From: Rhodospirillaceae bacterium bin65
Lineage (GTDB): Bacteria; Pseudomonadota; Alphaproteobacteria; Bin65
Reading direction: 5' to 3'
DNA: 64,000 nucleotides
Assembly: GCA_002238725.1 (NCBI GenBank)
Contig: MPMX01000009.1
Span: 1 to 64,000 of the forward strand
Every line of letters starts with the position of its first letter. The first letter of the stretch is position 1. The notes under the pieces were generated by a model. That model had not been told where the DNA came from, made no database searches, and was given only the letters and a program-made list of their open reading frames with translations. A program made the translations under genes and the position numbers. This document shows positions 54,808 to 63,879 of this stretch, one piece after another.

Positions 54808-56934
54808 CTAACGCCCCAGCGCCGGCACGCCGAGCAGGTTCGACACCAGCGATACCCGCTCCAGCGCCCATTTCATCTCCTGCTTCTCGAAGCCGGTGAG
54901 GTCGGATGGGTCGACCTTGTTGGACAGCGCCACGCCGGCGTCGATGTCGCGCAATTGCTGGCCCAGGATGAGACCGAGCAGGATGCGATGCGCCTCGATA
55001 AGGTCGTCGACGTCTTTTTCCGGCACCGTCTCCAGCCCGCGCGCGGCGGCCAGCCGCTTCGGCGTCGTGCGGGCCTCGATTCCCTGCATCAGCGCGATCA
55101 CACGGGCGGTCGAAAAGACCGGCATGATTCCGCCGATCTTGAGATCGACCCGTCCCGCCTCCGTCCTGAAGCGGCCGAACATGCCGATCGGCGTGTCGAA
55201 ATTTCCCGCATTGATGGCAAGGAATTGCTGAAAGGTCCGTGCTTGCCGGGCCAGGCCGAGCGCTTCGGTGCGCAGGCTGTCCGCCATGTCCGCCGTCCCG
55301 AGCACCGCCTGCGCGTCGAAGAAGATATCGCAGTTGAGAATGTCCTCGGCGCGCGACCGCTCGATCCAGGACCGGACGGTGTCCCGCCAGACGCCGAGCG
55401 GTTTGCGCCAGGCCGCGTTGGCCGCCATGATGCCGCCGGGGCAGTAGATCACGCCGGCCTCGTTCAGGATGTCGGCGGTGCGGCGGCCCAGCTCCGCGAA
55501 CCAGGCGTCGGCATCGTCGGGCGCGTCGTCGGCGTAGATCAGCGCATTATCCTGATCCATGGCGAGCAGGCTCTCGCCGCGTCCGCCCGAGCCCAGCACC
55601 AGCAAGGCGTAGGGCGCGGGCGCGTCACCCAGGCCGTCATCCGCCATTTCCGCTGACGCCAGTTCGCCCGCCCGCTTGGTCAACGCCCGCAATTCACGGG
55701 AAATCAGGGACGCGATATTTCTCGCGTCGACTTCCTCGAACACCAGAGCGCGGGCGACCGCCGTCAACTGCGACCAGACGCGGCCGAGTTCGAACCGCGA
55801 TCCGGCGGCCTCGATACTCTGGCTGAGCGAGACGGAGTCGCCGGCCCGCTGGCGCAGCAGATCGCGGGCGCTCAGCGCGCCGCACAGCGCTCCGTCTTCC
55901 CCCAACACACCGAGATGGCGGATGCCCCGGCCCGACATCTCGGCAATCGCCCGGTAGACGAACTCATCCTTGTGAATCGAAATCAGCGGGCGCCGGCCGA
56001 GGCCGCCGACCGGCGCCTCGAGGGCGGATGGCCCGTCGCGGTCGATCGCGCGCAGGATATCGCGTTCGGTAACGATGCCGTGGGGTTCGCTGTCGGCCTC
56101 CGGCGGCAGGAACAGGGAGCTGACCTTCCCCTCCATCATCGTGGCGAGCACGGACTTCACCGTCCGGTCGTTGCCGGCCGTCAGCGGCGGACTCTTCATC
56201 AGCGCGGCGACCCGGTGGCGATAGGGGTAGCTGTCGATGCGGACATATTCGGCGATGTCGGTGCTATCGCTGGGTCCGCCGGGATCGTGCCACCCTGCCC
56301 GGGCTTCTTCCGTAATCCGGGCCGAGAGCGCCCGGACGGCCCGCTCTGCCTGTGCCAGCGTGACGATGCTCTTCTCGCGCAGCTTCGGCACGACGGCGCG
56401 GTAGACCTCGGCAGCGGCCCGGGCATCGCCCAGCGCGCGGTGCCGGTCGGAAATTTCGACGCCCAGCCAGCTTGCCGCGGTTTCGAGCGACCGTTCCGGC
56501 AGGGCAGGCGCAACCAGGTCGACCAGGTGCCCGACGTCAAGCGCCCGCGGCGGCTGCCAGCGCAGGCCGTGGCGTTCATGCTCGGCCCTGAGCACCGCAA
56601 GATCGAAGCCGATGGAATAGCCGATTACAACCGCGGTGCCGGCCCATGCCGTGAATTGCGCGACGCGCTCCGGGAACGGCGGCGCGCCCTCGACATCGGA
56701 ATCGACGATCCCGTGAATTTCGGTGGACGCTTCAGGGATCGGAATTCCGGGATCGATCAGTTCGGAAAACTCCGGCTGCGGCCCCGGCGCAAAGGAGTCC
56801 AGGCGCACCGCGCCGATCTCGACGATCCGGACCGTCTCGACGTCCAGGCCGGTCGTTTCCGTGTCGATGGCGACCGCCGGCATGCTCGAGAGCGGCATGC
56901 CGGAGAGTCCGCCCGATGTGGCCCGAAAACTCAT
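54808..56934 (-). CDS. DnaQ-type exonuclease fused to CBS pair and DUF294 nucleotidyltransferase
   Basis: A 708-residue three-part protein. Residues about 18-185 are a DEDDh 3'-5' exonuclease (Asp24, Glu26 in IDTETTGLD; HRALGDARAAAEVY). Residues about 235-370 are a CBS-domain pair, a likely adenine-nucleotide sensor (PHGIVTERDILRAID, RHLGVLGEDGALCGALSARD). The rest is a DUF294/GlnD-like nucleotidyltransferase (GSGGRGESLLAMDQDNALIY) with its helical partner. CBS-DUF294 proteins accompany DUF4212/symporter genes in many proteobacteria, as here 1 kb away; the fused exonuclease is a noted variant. Its target is unknown. Confidence 0.9.
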   Translation of the reverse strand: MSFRATSGGLSGMPLSSMPAVAIDTETTGLDVETVRIVEIGAVRLDSFAPGPQPEFSELIDPGIPIPEASTEIHGIVDSDVEGAPPFPERVAQFTAWAGTAVVIGYSIGFDLAVLRAEHERHGLRWQPPRALDVGHLVDLVAPALPERSLETAASWLGVEISDRHRALGDARAAAEVYRAVVPKLREKSIVTLAQAERAVRALSARITEEARAGWHDPGGPSDSTDIAEYVRIDSYPYRHRVAALMKSPPLTAGNDRTVKSVLATMMEGKVSSLFLPPEADSEPHGIVTERDILRAIDRDGPSALEAPVGGLGRRPLISIHKDEFVYRAIAEMSGRGIRHLGVLGEDGALCGALSARDLLRQRAGDSVSLSQSIEAAGSRFELGRVWSQLTAVARALVFEEVDARNIASLISRELRALTKRAGELASAEMADDGLGDAPAPYALLVLGSGGRGESLLAMDQDNALIYADDAPDDADAWFAELGRRTADILNEAGVIYCPGGIMAANAAWRKPLGVWRDTVRSWIERSRAEDILNCDIFFDAQAVLGTADMADSLRTEALGLARQARTFQQFLAINAGNFDTPIGMFGRFRTEAGRVDLKIGGIMPVFSTARVIALMQGIEARTTPKRLAAARGLETVPEKDVDDLIEAHRILLGLILGQQLRDIDAGVALSNKVDPSDLTGFEKQEMKWALERVSLVSNLLGVPALGR

Positions 56935-56949
56935 TTGCGGCCTCGAAAA

Positions 56950-57600
56950 CTAGGAACGGCGCCCGCGCCGCCAATCGACTGCGATGCTTCCGGGAACCGC
57001 ACGTTTCCCGAAGGAGGTGCGCACCTCCCGCCATTTATTGCCGATCGAAGTGGCAACGATATTGCGGTCGAACTTTTTGAAGTCGTCGATTACCGGGGCG
57101 TGGCGCGCCAGGTCGACCGGACTGAGGGAGAAGGCGGCATCGCCGGCCGCGGCCCCCGGCCAATCGGTCTCGCGCAGCCGCTGTTCGAACCGTTCGCGCG
57201 CGTCGGCCGGTATCTTCTTCGGATCGATATCGATTAACCCTTCGCGCATGCCGAGATCGAAGCATTCCCGCGCCATGATTTCGGCTTCCAAATGCTGCAT
57301 GGGCGCCGAATCGGCAACGACGGCGACGGTGTGTACGGTCAGATCGGACAGGCAGGAGACAAACACTTTGACCGACGAGTCTTGTATCGCCTGAGAGAAT
57401 ACATCGTCTGTAAAATATTCACGAAATTGAGTTCCCATCCGGGCTTTCAAGTATCCGAACAAAGTAGTCTGTGCGACGAACGAGGCCCGCGTGCGCGCAA
57501 ACAGGAATAAATCTTCGACAGAATCTATCGGAGTATTGTCGAACCGCTCGAAAATACTCTTGAACGGGCTGGAAATTTGCGCGATTAATGTCAATAACAT
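56950..57600 (-). CDS. Uncharacterised protein of the symporter neighbourhood
   Basis: A 216-residue protein with no recognised domain. Its sequence is mainly helical and mixed-charge: PIDSVEDLFLFARTRASFVA near residue 24, then SSVKVFVSCLSDLTVHTVAV. There is no signal peptide; the first 15 residues are hydrophobic (MLLTLIAQISSPF) but short. It lies 15 bp upstream of the DnaQ-CBS-DUF294 gene, same strand, and divergent from the DUF4212/symporter operon. This arrangement suggests a regulatory partner. Confidence 0.7.
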   Translation of the reverse strand: MLLTLIAQISSPFKSIFERFDNTPIDSVEDLFLFARTRASFVAQTTLFGYLKARMGTQFREYFTDDVFSQAIQDSSVKVFVSCLSDLTVHTVAVVADSAPMQHLEAEIMARECFDLGMREGLIDIDPKKIPADARERFEQRLRETDWPGAAAGDAAFSLSPVDLARHAPVIDDFKKFDRNIVATSIGNKWREVRTSFGKRAVPGSIAVDWRRGRRS

Positions 57601-57758
57601 CGGAAATACTTATGAATTGGACAAATAACAGCGTATAAGGATACCTTGACACATTTCATTGTCGCTGTTTAAATTCCGCCTTCCGTGTGCCCGGCACATC
57701 AGTATACCGGGATCATTCATGGAAACATTCTTGCACAAATCTCAGAGGATGGTGCCGC

Positions 57759-58031
57759 ATGTCCGATTCGTCAGGCCAGCGGACGCGCCACTGGGCGAGG
57801 ACCAGGAACCTCACGATCATCGTACTGGTGATCTGGTTCATCTTCTCGCTGCTGGTGCACTGGTTCGCTAAGAGCCTCAACGGGGTTTCCTTTATCGGTT
57901 TCCCGTTAGGCTATTACCTTGCAGTCCAGGGCTCGCTGATCATCTTCGTCCTGCTGATCTTCTACCAGAACTGGCAGCAGGACAAGATCGACGCAGATGC
58001 CGGTCTCTCCGGCGATGAAACAGAAGGGTAG
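57759..58031 (+). CDS. DUF4212 small membrane protein (symporter partner)
   Basis: A 90-residue protein with two membrane segments (NLTIIVLVIWFIFSLLVHWF and LGYYLAVQGSLIIFVLLIFY), matching DUF4212, the small subunit next to sodium-solute symporters. It ends in a charged tail (NWQQDKIDADAGL). ATG 57759 is preceded by CAGAGGATG. The symporter gene follows after 11 bp. Confidence 0.93.
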   Translation: MSDSSGQRTRHWARTRNLTIIVLVIWFIFSLLVHWFAKSLNGVSFIGFPLGYYLAVQGSLIIFVLLIFYQNWQQDKIDADAGLSGDETEG

Positions 58032-58042
58032 GGGAGATCGCC

Positions 58043-59854
58043 ATGTTTAAAGGAAACTTCATCGAGAACCTGCCGAAAATCTACGGCATGTACACCGGCG
58101 GGTTCATCGTTTTCATCGCGCTGATGGCGATCCTGGAGCAGGCTGGCCTCGGCGCCGATACCATCGGCATCCTGTTCGTCATCTTCACGGTCTGCATCTA
58201 CGCGGCAATCGGCTGGCTGTCGCGCACCATGCAGGTGTCGGCCTACTATGTCGCCGGGCGCGAAGTACCGCCCGTGTTCAACGGCATGGCGACCGCGGCC
58301 GACTGGATGTCCGGCGCGTCCTTCGTGGCGCTGGCCGGCGGCATCTTCTTCGGCGGTCACGGCTACCTGGCCTTTGTCGTCGGCTGGACCGGCGGCTATG
58401 TGCTGGTGAATTCGCTGCTGGCCCCGTATCTGCGCAAGTTCGGCTGCTACACGGTGCCCGATTTCATCGGCACCCGGTATGGCGGCAACACGGCGCGCTT
58501 CGTGGCCGTCATCATCCTCGTCGTGACGTCCTTCACCTATGTGACGGCGCAGATCAACGCCACCGGAACGATCGCGGCGCGCGCGCTGCACATTCCGTTC
58601 GAGGTCGGCGTCTGGTTCGGCCTCCTTGGCATCCTGCTGTGCTCGATGCTCGGCGGCATGCGGGCGGTGACCTGGACGCAGGTGGCGCAGTATATCGTGC
58701 TGATCATCGCCTACCTCGTGCCGGTGATCTGGATGTCCAACGCGCAGGGCTTCGGCATCATCCCGCACTTCAGCTATGGCGACGCCGTCGTGCGGATCAC
58801 CGAGCTGGAAGGGACTCTCAATGTCGGCGCCGCGGCGGTCGAAAAAGTGCCGGGGGTGAAAATCCTCACCACCCTGCACAACGGACCGACCGACAGTGCA
58901 CTCTACAGCTGGAAGTTCGTCACACTGGCCCTCTGCATGATGGCCGGTACGGCATCGCTTCCGCACATCCTGATGCGCTACTTCACGACGCCGACCGTTC
59001 GCGCGGCCAGGCGTTCCGTGTCCTTCTCGCTGTTCTTCATCTTCCTGCTGTACTTCACGGCGCCGGCCCTGGCCACGCTGACGAAGCTGCAGCTGTTGGA
59101 TCCGAACCTCGCGACCAGCGTCATCGGCAAGTCCATCGCCGACGTGAGCAATCTGGAATGGATCAAGCAGTGGACGTCGGTGGGCATGCTGGCCGTGACC
59201 GACGGCAACAAGGACGGCATCCTGCAGATCAACGAGTTCTTCCTGCGGCCCGACATCGTCGTGCTGGCCACGCCTGAAATTGCGGGGCTGCCGTATGTGA
59301 TCTCCGGCCTGGTCGCGGCCGGCGGCATGGCGGCCGCCATGTCGACGGCGGACGGGCTGCTGCTCGCCATTGCCAACGCGCTGAGCCACGATCTGTACTA
59401 CAAGATCATCGACCCGAAGGCCGACACCAAGACTCGTCTGATTGTCGCCCGTGCGTTGCTGATCGTGATCGGTGCTCTGGGCTCTGCGGTTGCCAGCTTG
59501 CAGTTGACCGGAATTCTGGGCGCGGTTGCCTGGGCCTTCTGCTTCGCCTGCTCGGGCCTTTTCTTCCCTCTCGTCCTCGGCGTGTGGTGGAAACGGGCGA
59601 CGACGGCCGGCGCGATTGCGGGCATGGTCCTCGGCTTCGGGGCCGGGTCGGTCTACCTGTGGTGGACCTACACCACCGGTCAGCAATGGCTGGGCCTCGA
59701 TCATCTGCGCTTCGGCATCATCGGCATGCCGGTCAGCCTGGTGGCGATGGTCGTCGTCAGCCTGATGACCCCGGCGCCGAGCGAAGAAGTCCAGCAGATG
59801 GTGGACAACACCCGCGATCCGAGCGGGGCGACAATTCTCGAAGCCTCGCACTAG
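58043..59854 (+). CDS. Sodium:solute symporter family protein (VC_2705-like, acetate/organic acid)
   Basis: A 603-residue permease of the solute-sodium symporter family, in the branch with a DUF4212 partner and related to acetate permease ActP. Motifs include SAYYVAGREVPPVFNGMATA and ADWMSGASFVALAGGIFF, and MAAAMSTADGLLLAIANALS in the sodium-site helix. A perfect EF-hand loop (residues 387-398, DGNKDGILQINE) lies in an external loop, suggesting calcium binding. Substrates of the branch are probably acetate or other short acids. Two terminator hairpins follow. Confidence 0.93.
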   Translation: MFKGNFIENLPKIYGMYTGGFIVFIALMAILEQAGLGADTIGILFVIFTVCIYAAIGWLSRTMQVSAYYVAGREVPPVFNGMATAADWMSGASFVALAGGIFFGGHGYLAFVVGWTGGYVLVNSLLAPYLRKFGCYTVPDFIGTRYGGNTARFVAVIILVVTSFTYVTAQINATGTIAARALHIPFEVGVWFGLLGILLCSMLGGMRAVTWTQVAQYIVLIIAYLVPVIWMSNAQGFGIIPHFSYGDAVVRITELEGTLNVGAAAVEKVPGVKILTTLHNGPTDSALYSWKFVTLALCMMAGTASLPHILMRYFTTPTVRAARRSVSFSLFFIFLLYFTAPALATLTKLQLLDPNLATSVIGKSIADVSNLEWIKQWTSVGMLAVTDGNKDGILQINEFFLRPDIVVLATPEIAGLPYVISGLVAAGGMAAAMSTADGLLLAIANALSHDLYYKIIDPKADTKTRLIVARALLIVIGALGSAVASLQLTGILGAVAWAFCFACSGLFFPLVLGVWWKRATTAGAIAGMVLGFGAGSVYLWWTYTTGQQWLGLDHLRFGIIGMPVSLVAMVVVSLMTPAPSEEVQQMVDNTRDPSGATILEASH

Positions 59855-59883
59855 ATCCAACCAACCTGTACCTAGCCTCGGGG

Positions 59884-59913
59884 GCGGAACGCTGTTCCGC
59901 TCCCGATTTCTTT
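59884..59913 (+). terminator. Rho-independent terminator 1 after the symporter
   Basis: Stem GCGGAAC (59884-59890) and GTTCCGC (59894-59900) with loop GCT, followed by TCCCGATTTCTTT. It ends the DUF4212-symporter transcript. A near-copy follows directly. Confidence 0.8.
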
Positions 59914-59921
59914 GAGGCGGC

Positions 59922-59954
59922 GGGCGGAACCTTGTTCCGCCCGCGATTTCTTTT
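59922..59954 (+). terminator. Rho-independent terminator 2, near-copy of the first
   Basis: Stem GGGCGGAAC (59922-59930) and GTTCCGCCC (59934-59942) around CTT, extended by GC pairs, then GCGATTTCTTTT. The stem is two pairs longer than terminator 1, and both share GCGGAAC...GTTCCGC plus CGATTTCTTT, so they arose by tandem duplication. Confidence 0.85.
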
Positions 59955-59989
59955 ATGCTGCCCGTCCGCAAGGCGATAAGGGGCAGACA

Positions 59990-60337
59990 ATGACCGCAGG
60001 GCTTCCGATTTGGGCCATAGCCCAGGACTATATCCTGGGCGCGATCATGTGGACGCTGGTCGGCCGATTCGGCATGAACATTTTTCTGCCGACCGATTCG
60101 CCCTTCTTCTTTATGAAGGCTTTCGTGAAGATCACGAACCCGATCCTCCGGGCCTTCCGGCCGATTACGCCCGGCTTCCTGATTGAGCCGATGATCCCGC
60201 TCTATGTCGCCTGGTTTTTCTTCATGATCCGCTTCTACCTGATGCCCTGGGTGCTCGGATATTCGGTGATGGGGATGCTGTCCTTTCCGCTCGAGAGCGA
60301 AATCGCCGCTTGGATCTACCGCACCTTCGGACCCTGA
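59990..60337 (+). CDS. Small YggT-like membrane protein
   Basis: A 115-residue protein with two or three hydrophobic segments (AIAQDYILGAIMWTLVGRF, MIPLYVAWFFFMIRFYLMPW, VLGYSVMGMLSFPL). The segment KITNPILRAFRPITPGF recalls the helix-turn pattern of YggT-type proteins, but the family match is weak. ATG 59990 is preceded by a purine-rich AAGGGGCAGACA. It lies 36 bp downstream of the second terminator. Confidence 0.6.
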   Translation: MTAGLPIWAIAQDYILGAIMWTLVGRFGMNIFLPTDSPFFFMKAFVKITNPILRAFRPITPGFLIEPMIPLYVAWFFFMIRFYLMPWVLGYSVMGMLSFPLESEIAAWIYRTFGP

Positions 60338-60364
60338 CCGCAACACGCCTGCCGGAGACCCGCC

Positions 60365-61159
60365 ATGTCCTCATCCCTGCCCGCCGAAAGCACGGGCCCG
60401 GCCTACGACTACGAAGCCCTCGTCGCCGGCCTGAACCGCTATCTGCGCCTGCGCACGACGCCGATCGGCATGAAGCTGTTCGAAACGGTGGAGGCCATGG
60501 CGGCGGTGCCGCGCATCCGCCGGCCGAAGGGAACGATCCACACCACCGACCAGATCGTCGCCCAGGCCTGCCGGCTCGGCTGGACCGTCGGCATCACCCA
60601 GGACGATCTGGTCGGCGCCCAGTGCGGCGCCGTCATCGGCCTGCATCCGCAGAACCCGGAATGGCTCTCAGGCGAGCATATGGCGGGGGTCTGGTTCGAG
60701 ACTCCGGCCGATGCGGCGGCCCATCAGGAAGCGATGGATGTGGTGCCCTACGGGACCTATGCGGCCATGGCGGTGTCGCCGCTCGTCGCCGGCCGGCTCG
60801 ATCCGCCGGACATCTGCCTCATCTACGCCACGCCGGCCCAGATGATCCTGTTCATCAACGGCCTGCAATGGACCGGCTACAAGAAGCTCGATTGGGGCTG
60901 CGTCGGCGAGAGTGCCTGCGCCGACAGCTGGGGCCGGGCGCTCAGGACCGGCGAGCCGAGCCTGTCGATCCCGTGCTTCGCCGAGCGGCGCTATGGCGGC
61001 GTGATGGAGGACGAGTTGCTGATGGCGATCCCGCCGTCCTTCCTGCCCGGTATAATCGACGGCCTGGCCGCCCTGTCGAAGAACGGCCTGCGCTACCCGA
61101 TCCCGCAATACGGCATCCAGGGCGACGCCCGGGCCGGCCTGTCCGCCAGCTACGGCTGA
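60365..61159 (+). CDS. DUF169 family protein
   Basis: A 264-residue DUF169 protein. Its features are YDYEALVAGLNRYLRLRTTP and PIGMKLF near the N-terminus, PSFLPGIIDGLAALSKNGLR and conserved cysteines (AQACRLG, GAQCGAVIG, GESACADSWG, SIPCFAERR). These suggest an iron-sulfur or haem/cobalamin-type cofactor role; no function is established. It lies 27 bp after the YggT-like gene. Its end overlaps the convergent EamA gene by 10 bp. Confidence 0.9.
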   Translation: MSSSLPAESTGPAYDYEALVAGLNRYLRLRTTPIGMKLFETVEAMAAVPRIRRPKGTIHTTDQIVAQACRLGWTVGITQDDLVGAQCGAVIGLHPQNPEWLSGEHMAGVWFETPADAAAHQEAMDVVPYGTYAAMAVSPLVAGRLDPPDICLIYATPAQMILFINGLQWTGYKKLDWGCVGESACADSWGRALRTGEPSLSIPCFAERRYGGVMEDELLMAIPPSFLPGIIDGLAALSKNGLRYPIPQYGIQGDARAGLSASYG

Positions 61160-62055
61160 GGAGGCCGACCCGCTGCTCTTGAAGGCAGCGGCGCCACGGC
61201 CGAGGCCAGAGCCCCGACGATCAGCAAGCCGGCGATAACCTCGCGGGTCAGAACCGGATCGCCGAGCCAGATCCAGCCGACCAACAGCGCCACGACGAGT
61301 TCGAAGGCGCCGGCGATGGCCGTCAGGCCCGCGCCGGCAAAGGCGGAGCCGGCGGTGTACATCAGTTGCGGTATCAGCGTGGTCGTCGCTGCGAAGACGA
61401 TCAGGATGGCAGTGGCCTCCGGCGCCGACGGCAACAGCGGTCCGGCGTCGAACAACAGGAAACCGGGGGCCAGGCCGACCAGCGCGCCGGTCAGGCCGAT
61501 GCTGGCCCGGGGCAGGACGGGGATCGGCGTCAGGCTGCGCGACAGGGCGACGATCAGGATGGCGAAGCCGACCGGCGAGGCGAAGGCCAGCAGCAGAATT
61601 TCGGCGCGGCCGCCGGTCAGCCCCTCGGGCTGCACCACGACCACCGCGGCGGCGACGATCAGGATCGAGGCGGCGATCGCCCGGGGGCGGATGCGTTCCC
61701 GGAACATGAGGCGATCGAGCAGGATCGTGAACAGCGGGTAGGTGAAATAGATCACCGAGACGGTCGCGACGCTGAGATGCCGCAGGGCATGGAAATAGGC
61801 GACCATGCCGAGCGCGGCGACCGCGCCGACCGCCAGGCCAAGGAGAGAGAGCCGTCCGTGCGCGAATGCGCGCGGCAGAAACGGCGAAAGGACCACCACC
61901 GGAATTATGAAACGCCAGGCGGTCGTGGTCAGCGCGGAGAGGCCGTTGTCGGCAGCGAACCGTCCGAGCGCGGGGCCGAGGCCGAAGCCGGCGGAAGCGA
62001 TCAGGATCAGGACAAAGCCAAGTCTGTAGTCCGGTTCGGCGGGCATCCATCTCAT
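61150..62055 (-). CDS. EamA/DMT-superfamily drug/metabolite exporter
   Basis: A 301-residue transporter with ten predicted helices in two EamA repeats. The repeats show YRLGFVLILIASAGFGLGPA and LRHLSVATVSVIYFTYPLFT, then AFASPVGFAILIVAL. Typical of exporters of amino acids, purines or drugs; the substrate is not predictable. It is convergent with, and overlaps, the DUF169 gene. Confidence 0.9.
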   Translation of the reverse strand: MRWMPAEPDYRLGFVLILIASAGFGLGPALGRFAADNGLSALTTTAWRFIIPVVVLSPFLPRAFAHGRLSLLGLAVGAVAALGMVAYFHALRHLSVATVSVIYFTYPLFTILLDRLMFRERIRPRAIAASILIVAAAVVVVQPEGLTGGRAEILLLAFASPVGFAILIVALSRSLTPIPVLPRASIGLTGALVGLAPGFLLFDAGPLLPSAPEATAILIVFAATTTLIPQLMYTAGSAFAGAGLTAIAGAFELVVALLVGWIWLGDPVLTREVIAGLLIVGALASAVAPLPSRAAGRPPQP

Positions 62056-62352
62056 AGCGCCGCCGTATCACCGAAGCGGCGCCGGAGAAAGCCCGATCCG
62101 GCGTGTACACCATGACGATGGGGGGAGATCCGGATAGGGCATGTTTGCCTGGAAGATGCCGCGCGGGCCGAGCGTCGCGGGGACGGCGCCGACGCCAGAG
62201 AGGCGAAACCGCCGAAGAAATCCGGCGAAACCTGTCCAGAATCGCCTATAATTCTCTTGGGCTGTTGTCGGCGATTGCCGCCGCTGCATCGCTGCAGAGC
62301 GTTTTCTGCAGCTGCGGCCGGCACCGTCGGCGCCGGTTTCGGGTGACCGGGG

Positions 62353-63492
62353 ATGGGAAGCATGGGCAGATTCTTCGGTTTTCTGGTGGCCGGCTTGGCA
62401 GGCGTGCTGATCGTCGGCGCGGTCGCCATCTATGGGCTGGACGGCACCGGGAGGATCGAAGCCGGTCTCCAGGACGCAGCCGGCAGGAAACTCGCGGAAA
62501 CCGGACCGCCCTGGGCTTCGGTTGAGGTTCGCGGACGCGACGCCATCCTCAAGGGCGAGGCGCTGTTGCCGGCGCAACGCAGACAGGCAGCGGAGAAGGC
62601 GTCCCTTGTCATCGACGCCATCCCCGGAATTCGCGAGGTGCGCGACAATACGACGGCGCGCTTCAAGTCGATGGCCGATCTCGAGAGGAGACTGGCCGAT
62701 AGCTGCAAGCAGGCGGCGTCCGAACTGCCAGGTGCCTGGCTCAAATGCGCGGTCAAGGGGCAAACGGTTACGTTGAGCGGCGCTGCCCTGACCGAACCGG
62801 CGCGCAGGAACGGCGTCGATAAAGTGTCCGCTGCGGTCGAAAGTCTGAAAGCCCGGGAAACGATCGGCGACACGACGACAGCCCACTACCGGTCGCTCGA
62901 CGGCATGCGGGCGGCGTTTGCCGGCGCGTGCAGCGCCGCCATCGCCGGATTTGCGCTCAACTGGATGCGGTGTACGGTGCTGGGCCGCAATGTCTCGCTG
63001 TCCGGCCGGGCGCCCCTTGAGGCGGAACGCGAAGCCAGGGTCGCCAAGGCCCGGGCCTTGCTACAGGCGATCAAGGGCGTTGAGGCAGTCTCGGATGAAA
63101 CGACGTCGATGCCTGCCCTGGCGACACCGGCCGCGTGCCGGAAAGCGATCGAAGCGCGGAAAGGGGATCTGCCGATCCGCTTTGCCGCCGGCACCGCGGT
63201 CATCGATCCGAAGAGCCACGCGCTGCTTGACGCGCTGACGATTGCGGCAAAGCGCTGTACCGGCGTTACCATCGAGATTCAGGGCCACACCGACCCGTCC
63301 GGCAAGCCGGATGCCGACCGGAAGCTGAGCGAGGCCCAGGCCTCAGCAGTCGCCGCGTATATGACGGACCGCGGCGTCCCTGCGGGGCGATTGTCCGCGA
63401 GAGGTTACGGCGCCGACAAGCCGCTCACCGCCGACGATACGGATGAAGCCAGGGCGAAGAACCGGCGGATCGAATTCGCCATGTCGAAATAG
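62353..63492 (+). CDS. BON-domain and OmpA-domain envelope protein
   Basis: A 379-residue envelope protein. An N-terminal transmembrane helix (FFGFLVAGLAGVLIVGAVAI) anchors it. BON-like repeats follow (about 45-260, e.g. LIVDAIPGIREV in the first and ALLQAIKGVEAVSDET in a later one), and a C-terminal OmpA peptidoglycan-binding domain (IEIQGHTDPSGKPDADRKLS, RGYGADKPLTADDTDEARAK, NRRIEF). The BON+OmpA layout recalls ArfA/Rv0899-type proteins. It likely ties inner membrane to cell wall. Confidence 0.88.
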   Translation: MGSMGRFFGFLVAGLAGVLIVGAVAIYGLDGTGRIEAGLQDAAGRKLAETGPPWASVEVRGRDAILKGEALLPAQRRQAAEKASLVIDAIPGIREVRDNTTARFKSMADLERRLADSCKQAASELPGAWLKCAVKGQTVTLSGAALTEPARRNGVDKVSAAVESLKARETIGDTTTAHYRSLDGMRAAFAGACSAAIAGFALNWMRCTVLGRNVSLSGRAPLEAEREARVAKARALLQAIKGVEAVSDETTSMPALATPAACRKAIEARKGDLPIRFAAGTAVIDPKSHALLDALTIAAKRCTGVTIEIQGHTDPSGKPDADRKLSEAQASAVAAYMTDRGVPAGRLSARGYGADKPLTADDTDEARAKNRRIEFAMSK

Positions 63493-63552
63493 CCGGAGAG
63501 TATCTGGTGCGCCGGCGGACCATTGAGGCCGCCGCCAACCGGGGAGAGCATC

Positions 63553-63831
63553 ATGGGTTACTTGATCGGCGAAATCTGGCTATGGCTGGTCATCGCCTAC
63601 ATCATCGGCCTGGTTGCAGGCTGGCTGATCTGGGGTCTTCGCCGGACCGGCGCGCGCCGCCGCATCGAAGACCTGGAAGGGCAGATTGCCGGCGCCAGAA
63701 CGCAGGCCCTGGAAAGCGAGGCCGAGAAAGCGGATCTGGCGGAGACGGCGGCCGCCGCGGAGGCCGAGATCGCCCGTCTCAACGCCCGGATCGCCGAACT
63801 GGAGAAAGGCGGCGGCGCGGCCGAAGGGTAG
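63553..63831 (+). CDS. Small membrane protein with cytoplasmic coiled coil
   Basis: A 92-residue protein with one membrane helix (IWLWLVIAYIIGLVAGWLIW) and a heptad-patterned rest (RRIEDLEGQIAGARTQALES, AEAEIARLNARIAELEKG). No family is assigned. GGAGAGCATC sets the ATG at 63553. It follows the BON-OmpA gene by 60 bp and may be co-expressed. Confidence 0.75.
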   Translation: MGYLIGEIWLWLVIAYIIGLVAGWLIWGLRRTGARRRIEDLEGQIAGARTQALESEAEKADLAETAAAAEAEIARLNARIAELEKGGGAAEG

Positions 63832-63879
63832 GGCGCCGGCGCGATCCGGTTCAGCAGGGCGGTCCGGTCCCGCCCTTCT

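Noticed and set aside
57962-60346. A 794-codon minus-strand frame opposite the symporter
   Set aside because: His/Arg/Asp-rich antisense shadow of the symporter gene, which has full family motifs.
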